Below are positions 37,301 through 45,340 of a stretch of DNA of 64,000 bases, piece by piece. The translations under genes were made by a program, and so were the position numbers. The notes below the pieces were generated by a model. The model made no database searches. It saw only the letters and a program-made list of their open reading frames with translations, and was not told where the DNA came from. Numbering within the stretch: the first letter of the stretch is position 1; every line of letters begins with the position of its first letter. This DNA is from Notamacropus eugenii (Eukaryota; Chordata; Mammalia; Diprotodontia; Macropodidae), in NCBI RefSeq assembly GCF_028372415.1, contig NC_092878.1, positions 137,428,250-137,492,249 of the forward strand. Reading direction: 5' to 3'.

Positions 37301-40300
37301 TCAAAAGAGCAAGTTTCCAGACTCCAGGTTAAGAGCAAATGTGCGAGGCACTGACAATACAAAGACAAAAATGAAACAATCCCTTCCAAAGACTTACATT
37401 CTGTCAGGTATGTGAAATTCGATGGCTTTTCTTACTGGTAGAACAGCCAAGGATGAATTATGTGAGGACAGGCTGAATATTCCTCACCCCATCCCAAATG
37501 TAATTCTTTCAGATTCTGTCCAAGCTGTGTGAAATTCTACAAACAGACTCACTGGCAGAACTCCTCAAGTGGCTACTCCATGCAAGTGTGAAAGGTAAGA
37601 GGCAGGAACATTATAATGCCTCAGGGTAGTTCTTCGGAAAGCTCGGGCTGCTTTCTGTCCTGAGCCCAGCTTGGCTTCTATACCATGGCTTTATAAAGGC
37701 TGGATGCTGGTAAGGGGTTCCCAGGGCAACCTGTATCAATGAACTTTCTTCTCAGTGGAGTGTCAGAGATAATTCCAGAATCACATGTATATCTGCTTAA
37801 ATGATGTTCCCTCCTGTTGCTAACTTCTACTGAACATGTCCAAAATGAGCATCTTCTCCTCAAATCAAATTTCCCTCTCACTGTCACTGTCTTTGTCACT
37901 ACTCTCCCAATCATCCGGATTTGACTAGCCCCTCTCCTTCATCCCCTGACATGCAGTCATCATTTCCTATTGATTCTTCCTTCTAAAAAGTTTGAATTCC
38001 ACTTTTCTCTTCCATTCACAATGATGTCATTCTAATCCAGGAGATCACTACCTCAAACCTTAGTTACTGCAATAGCTTTATGGCTGGCCTCTTGGATACT
38101 GATTCTCCCTTTTCTATTCCATAAATAAAGAGCAAGCATTTATTAAGTACCTATTAGGTATTTAAAGACTGTGTTTAGTGTTAGGAATTATCATATGAAT
38201 ACTACTCCCTTTTTTTATATTTTGTATTTGTTTCCCACTTCTAAGGTCAAGTTGATGACCATATAGACATTACTCAATTTCTGGTCACCTTATTGGATGC
38301 TACAGATTTTCTAAACCAATACTTGACTCTGACCTAACTCTACCAAAGTCATTTCCAATCACCTAAAGTAACAATGGTTACCCTATTGTTTTTACCTCAT
38401 TTCTTGGAGTCACATATGAGTCAAGAAACAAGGCAGGCATGTCCTGAAATGGTTTGATATACACTTCACAATATGGCATCCATAGGATCGTAGGCCAGTT
38501 GTGCTTGCATACCTGGGCACATCTGGTCTATGCTTTAAGCATAGATTAATCATTCAGCAAACAACATAGCAAGTCAAATGTTCATAACTCTTATCTATTG
38601 GGTGCTTTGGGGGAATATAAAAGATTTCTAAGATAATATTCTTACTTAGAGACATACGCACACACAAAGAAAGGCAACATGTTATAGAACAGTCACTGGG
38701 CCTGCAGCCATTAGCAAATCTCTGAAGCTCTCTGGTCCTCAGATTCCTCATATATAAGAATTGGAAGATCAGACTCCATGATCTCAAACTTCTCTTGTAG
38801 CTGAAGCATTCGATGATAACAGGAAACTGAGAGACAAGTGGAAATGTTTACAATACAACTGAATTGGGTGGTTGAGACCATGTCAGGAATTGCCTGGCCC
38901 CTTACTCATCCATTTGGGTGTAACTATTTGCCCTGACCTATAAACTTGCTCCCACTCATGTGCTAACTTCATTTCCAGCCCTACTCAGGGAATACATGAG
39001 AAAGAAAATTTACTTTGGTATCAGAGTTAGTTTTTCTGGTGATCTCTCTGTACCTCAGGTAGGTATTAGACTCATTTTAGATTCATCTTTTAGACTCAAC
39101 TTTCTGGATTCCTGATCTCAACTGCATCATCCATTTGGATCCTGGTTCAATGACCTACAGGCCCTGGGCTTCTCATTAACTCTTGCCCAGTCCCTCTATG
39201 GGAATTTCAAACAAAATGGTAGACTTTAGGGGAGATATTTGGGGACAGGAGGCACCTTTAGATGTGCTTCACGTAACACAAGTGTCGCATTAATATATTA
39301 TGTGAGGTAGCATGAATCATGAGGAGAATGCTGGACTCGGAGTCTAAAAGACCGAAGATCAAATCTTATTCTAGACGTTTACTGGCTGTGGGATACTGAG
39401 CAAGCCACTTAATATTTCTAAACCTCAGTTTCCTCATTTGTAAAATGAAGCAGTTGGCCTCCATGAACACCAAGACCTCTTCCATTTTAAATCTAGGATC
39501 TTCTTCTAGATCTAACAGTAACAAATGATTTTGGAGCGTGAACCACTCTCCGCACACTACTACAATACAGATCCACAAAAACTTAAGGTTTGGTATGGTG
39601 GTCCGGAAAACAGTTTGCACCAGGGATTAGGTAGAAATAGCTAATACGGTTTGGGTCTACAGCTGAATTATAACTGCAGCTTTATTTCCCCTTTCAAATC
39701 AGAAAAAGAGTGGGTATCAGCTTTGATCCATTCTGAGCTCTCTGAGATCAACTTGTTGAAAAACCGAGAGCACACTCCCCAAAAGAGATCTGGAAAAGAG
39801 AAAGAAAAATCATCTTCCGCTGTCAAAGCCCGAGCCAAGGAAGAGGTGCCTAAAGTCAACAGGTAATTAATGCTCCATCATAGAGAACCTTGATTACCAG
39901 ATGATGAACATCCAGGGGAAGTCTGGAGTAGAAATCAGAGTCCAAAGACACGGACCACTTAGTTATGGATCACAAAAGCTATGGACTTCAAAATTATGGG
40001 CCACTCTGAGACTCAGTTGTCTCAAAAAAAAATAGTAATATTTGTTACTTATTTCACAGCATGAACTTCTGTTAACTAAAAAGGGGTTACTGATTCCATT
40101 TAATAGCTTGATCATGATTTTTCTTTAGGTTTTAATTTAACTTTTCTAAATGAAAAAAATCTATTTTCTCTCCTTTCTACCCCCCGATTTAAAAAAAAAA
40201 TAAAAAGAAAAAAAAATCCTATAACAAATAAGCATAGTTAAGCAAAACAAATACCCAACGTTGATCATGTGCAACATATATGTATATATGTACATATTTA

Positions 40301-43300
40301 TATACACATACATGTGTATATGTATATGTGTGTACATGTACATATATATTGGACTTTATCTTTCAAGAAGGATGAAAGTCAAGGGTTTAAAAGACTCTCC
40401 TTCCCAAAGGGCTATAAAACTGTGCATGGGGCAGCTAAGTGGAGCAGTGGATAGAGCACCAGTGCAGGAGTCAGGAGGACCTGAGTTCAAATCTCACCTA
40501 GACACTTGACACTCACTAGCTGTATGACCTTGGGCAAGTCACTTAACCCCAGTTGTCTCATCCTGGGTCATCTCCAGTCATCCTGATGAATATCTGGTCA
40601 CTGGATTCAGATGACTCTGGAGGAGAAGTGAGGCTGGTGACCTGCACAGCCCTCCCTCACTCAAAACAAAGTAAAGTGCAAATCATGTCATTATTTCTCT
40701 GATGGCATGGTCTTCTTAAGCAATGAAAGACGAACACACGCACTCATATCAGTAAAAACTGTACATACCCTTTGACCCAGCAATACCACTTCTAGGTCTA
40801 TATCCCAAAGAGGTCATAAAAATGGGAAAAGGATCCAGATATACAAAAATATTTATAGCAGCTCTTTTAGTGGTGGCAAAGAATTGGAAATTGATGAGAT
40901 GTTCATAAACGGGAAAATGGCTGAACAAGTTGTAGTACACAAATGTAATGGAATACTATTGTGCTATAAGATAAGCAGGAGAAGAACCAAGAGAACATTG
41001 TACGCTCTTCTCAACAATGCAACGATCTAAGACAACTCCAAAAGACTCACAAAGGAAAATGCTATCCACATCCAGAGAAAGAACCTGGGAGTCAGAACAC
41101 AGATGGAAGCATAGTATTTGCTCTTTTCTTTTGTCGTTTTGTTTTGTTCCTTCTTTCTTATGGTTCCTTCCATAAGTTCTAATTCTTCTTTACATCATGA
41201 CTAATGTGAAAATGTTTAATATGAATGTGTAAGCAGAGCCAGAACAGATTGCATGCTGTCTTGGGGATGGGGGAGGAGAAGAAGGAGGAGAAAATTTAAA
41301 ACTCAAAATGTCATGGAAGTGAGTATTGAAAACTAAAATTAATTATATTTAAAAAAAAAGAAAAACTAAGGTGTCCACTAGACATCTTAAACTCAGAAAA
41401 AAAGACTTTACTTAATAGATTTTAAATAACAGGGTTTTTATATTAAAAATTCTTGAATTCCCTCTCCCCAATATTTAGGGAACAATCTTTTTACTAAATT
41501 ATCTAATCCAGCAGCATTTCATTTTCTATCATCGCTTTCCTAAGTTGATAGGCAAAAGAAGACCTGAAAAGGGGAACAAAAAAATGCACATCGCTCTAAA
41601 AATGAAGAAAAGGGAACATAAAAACGACTTAGTTGAAGGCCTAGATATGGTTTAAATTATTCCCACACAAGGAGGTGCTACATTCTGCAAAAAACATAAA
41701 GTAAGTAAGGGAATGGAGAGTAGATGGAGGACGAAGAATAGATTAGATCTGTGATTTCATTTATAGAAGGAGTTCCCAGTTGAAGAAATTCTCTCTTGGG
41801 TTGGCAATTTCTCTGCAATTTAGAGTCTCAGAGAAGTGTTTAACATATTGAATGGTTAAGTGACTTGCCAAAGATGTTGGATACATTATTAATTAGAAGG
41901 AGCACCCCTTCAGCCTAAGAAAACATTCCACATTCCACATGGGTAAAGTGGTACAGTAGGAAAACCACATCTATCCAAAATCCAACTGCAGGAATTACTT
42001 ATACAAATAGGACATATACTTTAAAAAAATGAGGTTTTAGAAGCTTTATGGGAAAGATACCAATGGAAAAATAAGATAATGTGTGATTCAGAAAGGCAAA
42101 GGAAAATGAAGTGAGGGTATGTGAGAGTTCCTTTTTTGTATTGCTGCTTGCCTCATGACAAGGTTGCTTTTTTTAAGGGAAAAATTATCTAATGATGCAG
42201 ATTTTTTTCTTTGTATAAAACAGTACTGTCACCATTCAGTTACACCTTGCTCTAAGCTTTCTATCCTGAATCCTCTTAAGTAATAAATTGATATTATCAT
42301 AAGTTGAGATTCCTATGAATATCAGAGGTTTTGGAAACATATTAAAACACTTTCACCTTCATCCTATATAACCATTTATTCACTGCAAAACTATTAGATT
42401 TTCTGACTAGAAAGCAGATATGAGTCCATCTAGGACAAAGACCCTAAAGACGGTATTGCTATGTTTTGTAAACACTGAGACTTTTGGTGATGATTTAATC
42501 AATAGAGGATGCTTGTGTAAGCAACGTAAGATGTGTGTGAAATTCACTGTCCTTTTCCTCTATCTGATTTAGAGTTCCAAGCCAAAAACTGGAAAAAAAT
42601 AAAGAACCAAGACAAGGTTAAGTATAATTTGTGCATATTAATGATAAAGACACATGAGTCCTATCAATGCAAAGCAGAACCATTTTTAATACTTAGTTTT
42701 GAAGAGACAGACACTGAAATACAATACTATTTCAAGAAGTAAAGAGTTGCAGATACAATCATCCATCGAATTTGCCATAAATAAAAATGTTGCATTGATT
42801 ATTTTCAAAGGCAAACCTTAAAATAGGCCTTGGGGAGACAGCAAAGGCTATAGGTTTAGTCTTAAGATCAAAGATTTAGAACTGGAAAGAACTTGAGCTT
42901 TCTAACAGGTCTAATCTCTTCATTTTATAGATGAACACAGGCCCATGAAGGTTAATACCTATGTGCACAAAATCACACAGGGAGTGTCAGGAGAATTGAA
43001 GGTGTCTGGAGCTCTGGACCTGGAGTCAGGAAGATCTGAGTTCGAATCCAGTCTCAGACACTTACTAGCTAAGCAAGTCACTTAACCTGTTTCAGTTTCA
43101 TCGACTGTATAATGAGGATATTAATAAATGGGCCTTATTAATTAAATATTGATAAATTAATAAAAGACAGTAGAGCTAAGCTTCAGAATTTAACTTTTTC
43201 AATGAACAAAAATCTATTTTCTCTCCTTCCCACTCCACTTCCCTTTTAAAAAATAAATAAAAAGAAGGCAAAATCCTGTAACAAATATGCATTTTTAAGC

Positions 43301-45046
43301 TGAACAAATACCCACTTTGGTCATGTCCAAAAAATATATATTTGATTTTTCTCTCTCAAGAAAGATGATGAATGGCAGGGATTTAAAAGATTCTCCTTTA
43401 CTCAATAAATGGACCTCCAAGGGTGCCTTCTGGGGCTAATGTTCTGTGATTCCCATGACTATGATTCAGAAAACTCCAGAAGTACCATGAAATGGAGCAC
43501 AAAGAACAGAATAAAGTGAGAAAAGCAGAGGCTTGTGCCTCCCCTGGCTCCCATCCAGAGACCAGCTCAATTTTAAATCCCACTTAAGGGTATATTCTGA
43601 ACCAAGGCATAGGAAAGAATAAAGAAGTCCAGCAGAATTGTCAAAGAAATCCAGCTCTGATTCTCACAGAGGTGTAGTGGGTTCTAACTCTGAACAAACT
43701 TGTATGATGATAAAATAACAAGATAAACCCATGTACCAGAAGATATGTTTTGTTTCATAGTCCACACCCAAGAGAATGGACTCCAATTTTCATAAGGTCC
43801 TTTATACTAATATCAAAGATGTCACAAGGCCCAAATTAATATCTCCTTGGATCTGTCTCAATCCAGATTTTCTTGGACCATCCCAGGTTTGACCCATGTT
43901 CCATATATTATATTCCAAATGTTACCGGAATACACTCAGATCAATCCCTGAGATCCATCCCCAATCAGCTATTTCCATAAGTGGAAGTAGCCTTACAAGG
44001 TATAACCCAACTGATGAGTCTGTCAACTTTAGAGACAATATTGGAGGCAGAAGACCTAGGTTTAAATCTTACAGAGGACATTATCTGTGTGACCTAGGGT
44101 AAGTCACTTAACTCCTCCGGGACTCAAGTTTCCTCACATATGTAAAATCCAGATTGACTTTAATGGTTTTTAAGGTCTCTCCTAAATCAAAATCTGTGAT
44201 TCTATACTCTGTTCTTTCATTCTAAACTCAGTTGAAATAAAAGCAATTAGATGAGTGATTCACATAACATAGAAATCTTTTCAATATAGTTGGAAATCAA
44301 AGTCACCACTAGACTTTCTGGAATGCTTAATAAAACTGAAAAATTCTAAGTAAAGTCAAGCACATGGACCAGAAAATTTCATAATAAAAACCAGCAACAT
44401 TATTTGCTAAATTATAAAAACATAATTGTTTTATATCAACATTACGTTGGAGAGAGACAGTTGGCAAAAAAAAAAAAAAGCCAGCTCTTATTAACTCAGA
44501 AAAGCTGACAAGTTTTCAGTATGAGCATTTACACTTTGGAAATCAGCAAAAGCTGCAATAAATCAGGGCTTGATTTATGGATTTTCTAGACTTAAGAAAG
44601 TGATGAAGAAAATGTTAACAATGCAGATTGAACTTAAAAATGCATCATGCAAAAGTTTTAGTGTTTTGTTTTTTTTTTTTTTTTTGGAGAGTCAGTCGTT
44701 AAACACTTAACACTAATTCTCCAGGGAATTCCCATTTAGCTCAGTTTCATGGAGTTCTATACTGTGTAGTTCCATATTAGAAGCTCAAAACTGAATTTAC
44801 AAAGTCTCAATTCCCATGTCATCTTATTTGGGCTGTTCTATTTCAGAGGCTGAGGATAAGTCTGGATTGACTAAAGAAAGAGACAAACTTGAAGAGGCCA
44901 TTGCAAAATATTTCAGCAAAACAAAGCCTCCTGCCAAGAACCTGAAGATTTGGGAGAGAAATTACTGCCCTCACTCAGTAGCAAAGTCAATGGGGAAGAG
45001 AAATCAACAAGGAAACAGCCAGCCTATGTTCCCAAAGACCCACTAA
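22801..45046 (+). CDS. C4orf17: C4orf17 orthologue, complete coding region in eight exons
   Basis: Eight exons join in frame: 22801-22927, 26113-26301, 27375-27439, 29280-29417, 37513-37594, 39703-39862, 42573-42616 and 44847-45046. The total is 1005 bases, or 334 codons plus TAA. Every intron starts with GT and ends with AG. Phases match at each junction, which would be unlikely by chance. The protein aligns with human C4orf17 as I remember it (about 359 residues) through [22 protein letters not shown], the TDSLAE helix region, [18 protein letters not shown] and a C-terminal KYFSKTKPP segment. I see no signal peptide, membrane segment or catalytic motif. The second half is rich in K, E and S and is probably disordered. 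The function is unknown; I recall testis-biased expression in human but cannot show it here. The gene lies upstream of, and tail to tail with, TRMT10A, as in human. A non-coding first exon and the promoter were not identified. Confidence 0.9.
23017..23290 (-). mobile_element. Composite SINE (WSINE/WALLSI-like), near full length, reversed
   Basis: It starts with atcttcaaagaggaccatga and passes through ctggagatggccccagatac. It extends into ctgaggcaacacccattcag, which matches the 5' part of the copies at 28105 and 50690 in reverse. An A-run occurs at 23297-23310. Confidence 0.75.
23862..23978 (-). mobile_element. Composite SINE fragment, reversed
   Basis: Contains cttgaagaggacccatgaca, gtgaattggatttaagtgag and accagcctcactctctcc; it stops short of the tRNA-like end. 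Confidence 0.75.
24225..24400 (+). mobile_element. MIR-type SINE
   Basis: Contains cttgacttgagataaaggac, cttcagcttcctcaaatata and tgaggtcctttctaggtcta. Confidence 0.6.
24790..25085. mobile_element. Two abutting SINEs in opposite orientation
   Basis: 24790-24945 is a forward MIR-type SINE (atgaccttgggtaagtcact, cttccagctctgagcctatg). 24952-25085 is a reversed tRNA-head SINE (ggaggcaatcagggttaaat, gaattcaggtcctccagact, tataccacctagctacc) whose T-run tail touches the first element. Confidence 0.75.
25300..25415 (+). mobile_element. L2 LINE terminal fragment
   Basis: Ends with gtgtctctagcatttagcac, cttaataaatccttgttgat. Short tandem ttgattgg units follow to about 25430. Confidence 0.7.
25688..25935 (+). 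mobile_element. CORE-SINE, near full length
   Basis: It carries cctggagtcaggaagaccca, gagcaagtcacttaacctct, ttttcatctgtaaaatgtga and agggttgttgtgaagataac. It lies 180 bases before C4orf17 exon 2. Confidence 0.8.
26113..26301 (+). CDS. C4orf17: C4orf17 coding exon 2
   Basis: The acceptor tcatccag ends at 26112 and the donor gtaagt begins at 26302. The exon encodes [19 protein letters not shown] near its start, followed by a less conserved stretch and TPPRPNSG at its end, matching the human PPRPHSE region. It has 189 bases and enters and leaves in phase 1. Confidence 0.9.
26302..27374 (+). other. C4orf17 intron 2
   Basis: It holds a MIR-type fragment at about 26945-27060 (tctcactttcctcagctgta) and otherwise unique A/T-rich sequence. 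The open frames at 26573-26776 and 27136-27324 are not supported. Confidence 0.7.
27375..27439 (+). CDS. C4orf17: C4orf17 coding exon 3 (65 bases)
   Basis: The acceptor caatttcag ends at 27374 and the donor gtaaga begins at 27440. The exon encodes [22 protein letters not shown]. The human counterpart has SRKIKECFK and ends LVIKK at the same exon border. Conservation is weak apart from the ends, so support comes mainly from the splice sites and phase. Confidence 0.8.
28105..28385 (+). mobile_element. Composite SINE (WSINE/WALLSI-like), full body
   Basis: It carries gctgaatgggcattacctca, atcctgggtcatctccagtc, agccctctctcactcaaaac and ggcatggtcttctttggcaa, and ends in an aaaggacaaacataacaagg tail. 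Confidence 0.8.
28955..29155 (-). mobile_element. CORE-SINE, reversed
   Basis: Contains tgctttaaggtttgcaaacc, tcattttatcctcacaataa and ccattttacagagggggaaa, the reversed order of the forward copies. Confidence 0.75.
29280..29417 (+). CDS. C4orf17: C4orf17 coding exon 4
   Basis: The acceptor ctgatttag ends at 29279 and the donor gtaaga begins at 29418. It has 46 whole codons, starting EELRGRGH and ending [15 protein letters not shown]. The segment [12 protein letters not shown] is identical to human as I recall it and is one of the best conserved parts of the protein. Confidence 0.9.
29545..29870 (+). mobile_element. L2-type fragment preceded by a short tandem repeat
   Basis: 29456-29545 has three copies of a tataagaaggtataa-taaatca unit. 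From 29548 the L2 wording follows (gtatttattaggtgcctgct, gacctcaagaagcttatatt). Confidence 0.65.
30290..30720 (+). mobile_element. MIR-type fragment and L2 3' end
   Basis: 30295-30385 reads as the end of a MIR-type SINE (tctcaatttccttgtctgta, cttccagctccgattctatg). 30585-30720 reads as L2 (ataaacatttgttaagtatg, gtgctaagtactggggatac). Confidence 0.65.
31253..31342. repeat. (CTA/CTG)n triplet repeat
   Basis: About 30 triplets: CTA units with an internal CTG block (about 31264-31288) and one interrupting ATT. It is intronic. Poly-L and poly-V frames here are artefacts. Confidence 0.95.
31343..31920 (+). mobile_element. L1 LINE 3' end, 5' truncated
   Basis: It follows the L1 3' end in order: tagagatcaaagaaataaga, gtggcaaagaaatggaaatt, atgaactgatgcaaaataaa, cagtaacagcaatgttgtaa, tgatgatcaactgtgaaaga, and ends gaataattaag-like with an A-rich tail. 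Confidence 0.8.
32253..33095 (-). mobile_element. L1 LINE 3' end, reversed
   Basis: Read in reverse, it has an ORF2 C-terminal part (33090-32720; plus-strand landmarks cactccaccaacagtgcatt and ccactctccaattgatgggt) followed by a 3' UTR down to 32253. The tail faces that of the L1 at 31343-31920. Confidence 0.8.
33100..34010 (-). mobile_element. Endogenous retrovirus fossil: pol integrase region
   Basis: On the - strand a segment near 33806-33841 reads [10 protein letters not shown], like the start of a retroviral integrase core. A segment at 33162-33198 reads [12 protein letters not shown], like the integrase C-terminal domain. Their order and about 650-base spacing fit one integrase region of a gammaretrovirus-like (class I) element. 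It is broken and old, and its left side is cut by the L1 at 32253-33095. How far it extends to the right is unclear. Confidence 0.6.
34010..36650. other. A/T-rich block, possibly more of the retroviral fossil
   Basis: No gene. It has low GC and a SINE at 35297-35550. If the fossil continues upstream of integrase it would lie here, but I could not recognise protease, reverse transcriptase or gag parts. Confidence 0.35.
35297..35550 (+). mobile_element. CORE-SINE with tRNA head, full length
   Basis: Head tagctaggtagcacaatgga; middle cctcagacactcactagttg and gggcaaatcactgaacttca; end gtaaagtacttagcacagtt. Confidence 0.85.
36660..37010 (+). mobile_element. Probable L2 LINE fragment
   Basis: Pyrimidine-rich wording such as cactttctaattcagttact, tccttcactgctttctcaat resembles the L2 region upstream of its 3' end. 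Weak support. Confidence 0.35.
37135..37415 (+). mobile_element. L2 3' end split by a small DNA transposon
   Basis: Left L2 part 37135-37172 (ttattaataacctactatgt) and right part 37345-37415 (aggcactgacaatacaaaga, gacttacattctgtcag) are continuous in the L2 consensus. Between them, 37173-37343 is a repeat also present at 51262-51455. Confidence 0.65.
37173..37343. mobile_element. MITE-like DNA element, copy 1
   Basis: It has imperfect terminal inverted repeats: gtacttag-gtcatggatccc at the left and gactccaggttaagagc at the right. The flanks gccagga and gcgaggc could be an imperfect 7-8-base target duplication, as hAT elements make. The class is uncertain. Confidence 0.5.
37513..37594 (+). 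CDS. C4orf17: C4orf17 coding exon 5
   Basis: The acceptor attctttcag ends at 37512 and the donor gtaaga begins at 37595. The exon encodes [20 protein letters not shown] followed by LLHASVK. Human has the same pattern with only a few changes. The spacing of leucines suggests amphipathic helices that continue into exon 6. Confidence 0.9.
37900..38180 (+). mobile_element. L2 LINE pieces
   Basis: Contains cttagttactgcaatagctt, tatggctggcctcttggata (L2 inner part) and gagcaagcatttattaagta (L2 3' end). Confidence 0.55.
38675..38805 (+). mobile_element. MIR-type SINE fragment
   Basis: Contains gcaaatctctgaagctctct, ggtcctcagattcctcatat and gatcagactccatgatctc. Confidence 0.6.
39310..39510 (+). mobile_element. 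CORE-SINE
   Basis: Contains ctggactcggagtctaaaag, gagcaagccacttaatattt, cctcagtttcctcatttgta. It ends about 190 bases before C4orf17 exon 6. Confidence 0.7.
39703..39862 (+). CDS. C4orf17: C4orf17 coding exon 6
   Basis: The acceptor lies in a pyrimidine tract and ends at 39702; the donor gtaatt begins at 39863. The exon opens [19 protein letters not shown], nearly identical to human, then turns into a K/E/S-rich stretch ([18 protein letters not shown]) that looks disordered and does not align well. Confidence 0.9.
40133..40402 (-). mobile_element. L1 3' UTR tail, reversed, with an inserted TATG repeat
   Basis: It shares with 43190-43405 the wording gaaaaaaatctattttctct, aaatcctataacaaataagc and aacaaatacccaacgttgat. 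Simple repeat (TATG/TGTA) occupies about 40275-40350 and splits the match. Confidence 0.55.
40403..41365 (+). mobile_element. L1 LINE 3' end interrupted by a SINE
   Basis: 40403-40426 (cccaaagggctataaaactg) and 40755-41365 (ctttgacccagcaataccac, tatttatagcagctctttta, atccagagaaagaacc) are one L1 3' end. It ends in ttaattatatttaaaaaaa. The interruption is the SINE at 40427-40754. Confidence 0.85.
40427..40754 (+). mobile_element. Complete composite SINE with tRNA-type head and target duplication
   Basis: Head ggggcagctaagtggagcag with box-B-like gagttcaaatc; tRNA-related part to about 40558 (gggcaagtcacttaacccca). The composite body follows: tcctgggtcatctccagtca, gaggagaagtgaggctggtg, ggcatggtcttcttaagcaa, and a tail gacgaacacacgcactc. 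Flanks aaaactgtgca (40416-40426) and aaaactgtaca (40755-40765) are a target duplication with one mismatch. Confidence 0.9.
41370..42572 (+). other. C4orf17 intron 6, right part
   Basis: Unique-looking A/T-rich DNA with no repeat I can name, leading to the acceptor of the 44-base exon. Confidence 0.5.
42573..42616 (+). CDS. C4orf17: C4orf17 coding exon 7 (44-base micro-exon)
   Basis: This exon is too short to show up as an open frame on its own. The acceptor ctatctgatttag ends at 42572 and the donor gttaag begins at 42617. It encodes [14 protein letters not shown] between split Arg and Glu codons. Human RVSSQGSEENKEVPKEAEHK covers the junction with exon 8, which supports it. Confidence 0.8.
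42885..43130. mobile_element. Reversed MIR-like piece and forward SINE
   Basis: 42885-42990 reads as a reversed old repeat (cttcattttatagatgaaca). 43000-43130 is a forward tRNA/CORE SINE (ctggagtcaggaagatctga, gttcgaatccagtctcagac, cttactagctaagcaagtca). Confidence 0.7.
43190..43405 (-). mobile_element. L1 3' UTR tail, reversed
   Basis: It matches 40133-40402 without the TATG insertion: tctattttctctccttccca, aaatcctgtaacaaatatgc, ggatttaaaagattctcctt. Confidence 0.6.
44020..44205 (+). mobile_element. CORE-SINE
   Basis: Contains aggcagaagacctaggttta, gacctagggtaagtcactta and aagtttcctcacatatgtaa. Confidence 0.7.
44475..44725 (+). mobile_element. Dispersed repeat, second copy of the 13343-13560 family
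   Basis: Contains gagcatttacactttggaaa, gggcttgatttatggatttt, ctagactt, a T-run at 44669-44686 and a gagtcagtcgttaaacactt end. It lies about 120 bases before the last C4orf17 exon. Confidence 0.6.
44847..45046 (+). CDS. C4orf17: C4orf17 coding exon 8 with stop codon
   Basis: The acceptor ctatttcag ends at 44846. The exon encodes [19 protein letters not shown], then [13 protein letters not shown] and an ending with NYCPHSVAK before TAA at 45044-45046. Human has AEYFSKPKSPPRPN and a terminal YNLCPQRACYPS, so the C-terminus is homologous although diverged. Confidence 0.85.
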
Positions 45047-45340
45047 TTATAATCTTTTAAGTTTTAAGTCAAGGAAACTCTACAGAATTAAATATTAAGA
45101 AGATCTGTTCTTTCTTTCCTTATCAGAAACGCCAGACTCATCCATTCTTACTCTTATTCAAAAAGTTTTCAAGGTAGCCTGTAAGAACCAAGCACGAATT
45201 AGTTCCTAGAGTAACAAATTTTAGTTCTCAAACACTAGCAAATTATACTTATAGATAAATCTGAATATTGAACATTTATTATTTTTAGTTGGTTAATTTT
45301 GAATGTGTATGAAATAAAGCTTATATATGCATGCATGCTC
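45047..45340 (+). terminator. C4orf17 3' UTR and polyadenylation signal
   Basis: A canonical AATAAA lies at 45313-45318, 267 bases after the stop codon, and is followed by a TG/T-rich stretch (45322-45360). This fits a short single 3' UTR with cleavage near 45335. The cleavage site is inferred. Confidence 0.7.

Larger units (their letters stand above)
29418..37512 (+). other. C4orf17 intron 4 (8.1 kb, the largest)
   Basis: It carries L2 pieces, a triplet repeat, two L1 3' ends, a retroviral pol fossil, a full SINE and an A/T-rich block, listed separately. Exon phases on both sides are 0, so no missing exon is required. Confidence 0.75.
37595..39702 (+). other. C4orf17 intron 5
   Basis: It holds L2-like sequence (37900-38180), MIR-type SINEs (38675-38805, 39310-39510) and unique DNA. 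No extra exon seen. Confidence 0.7.
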
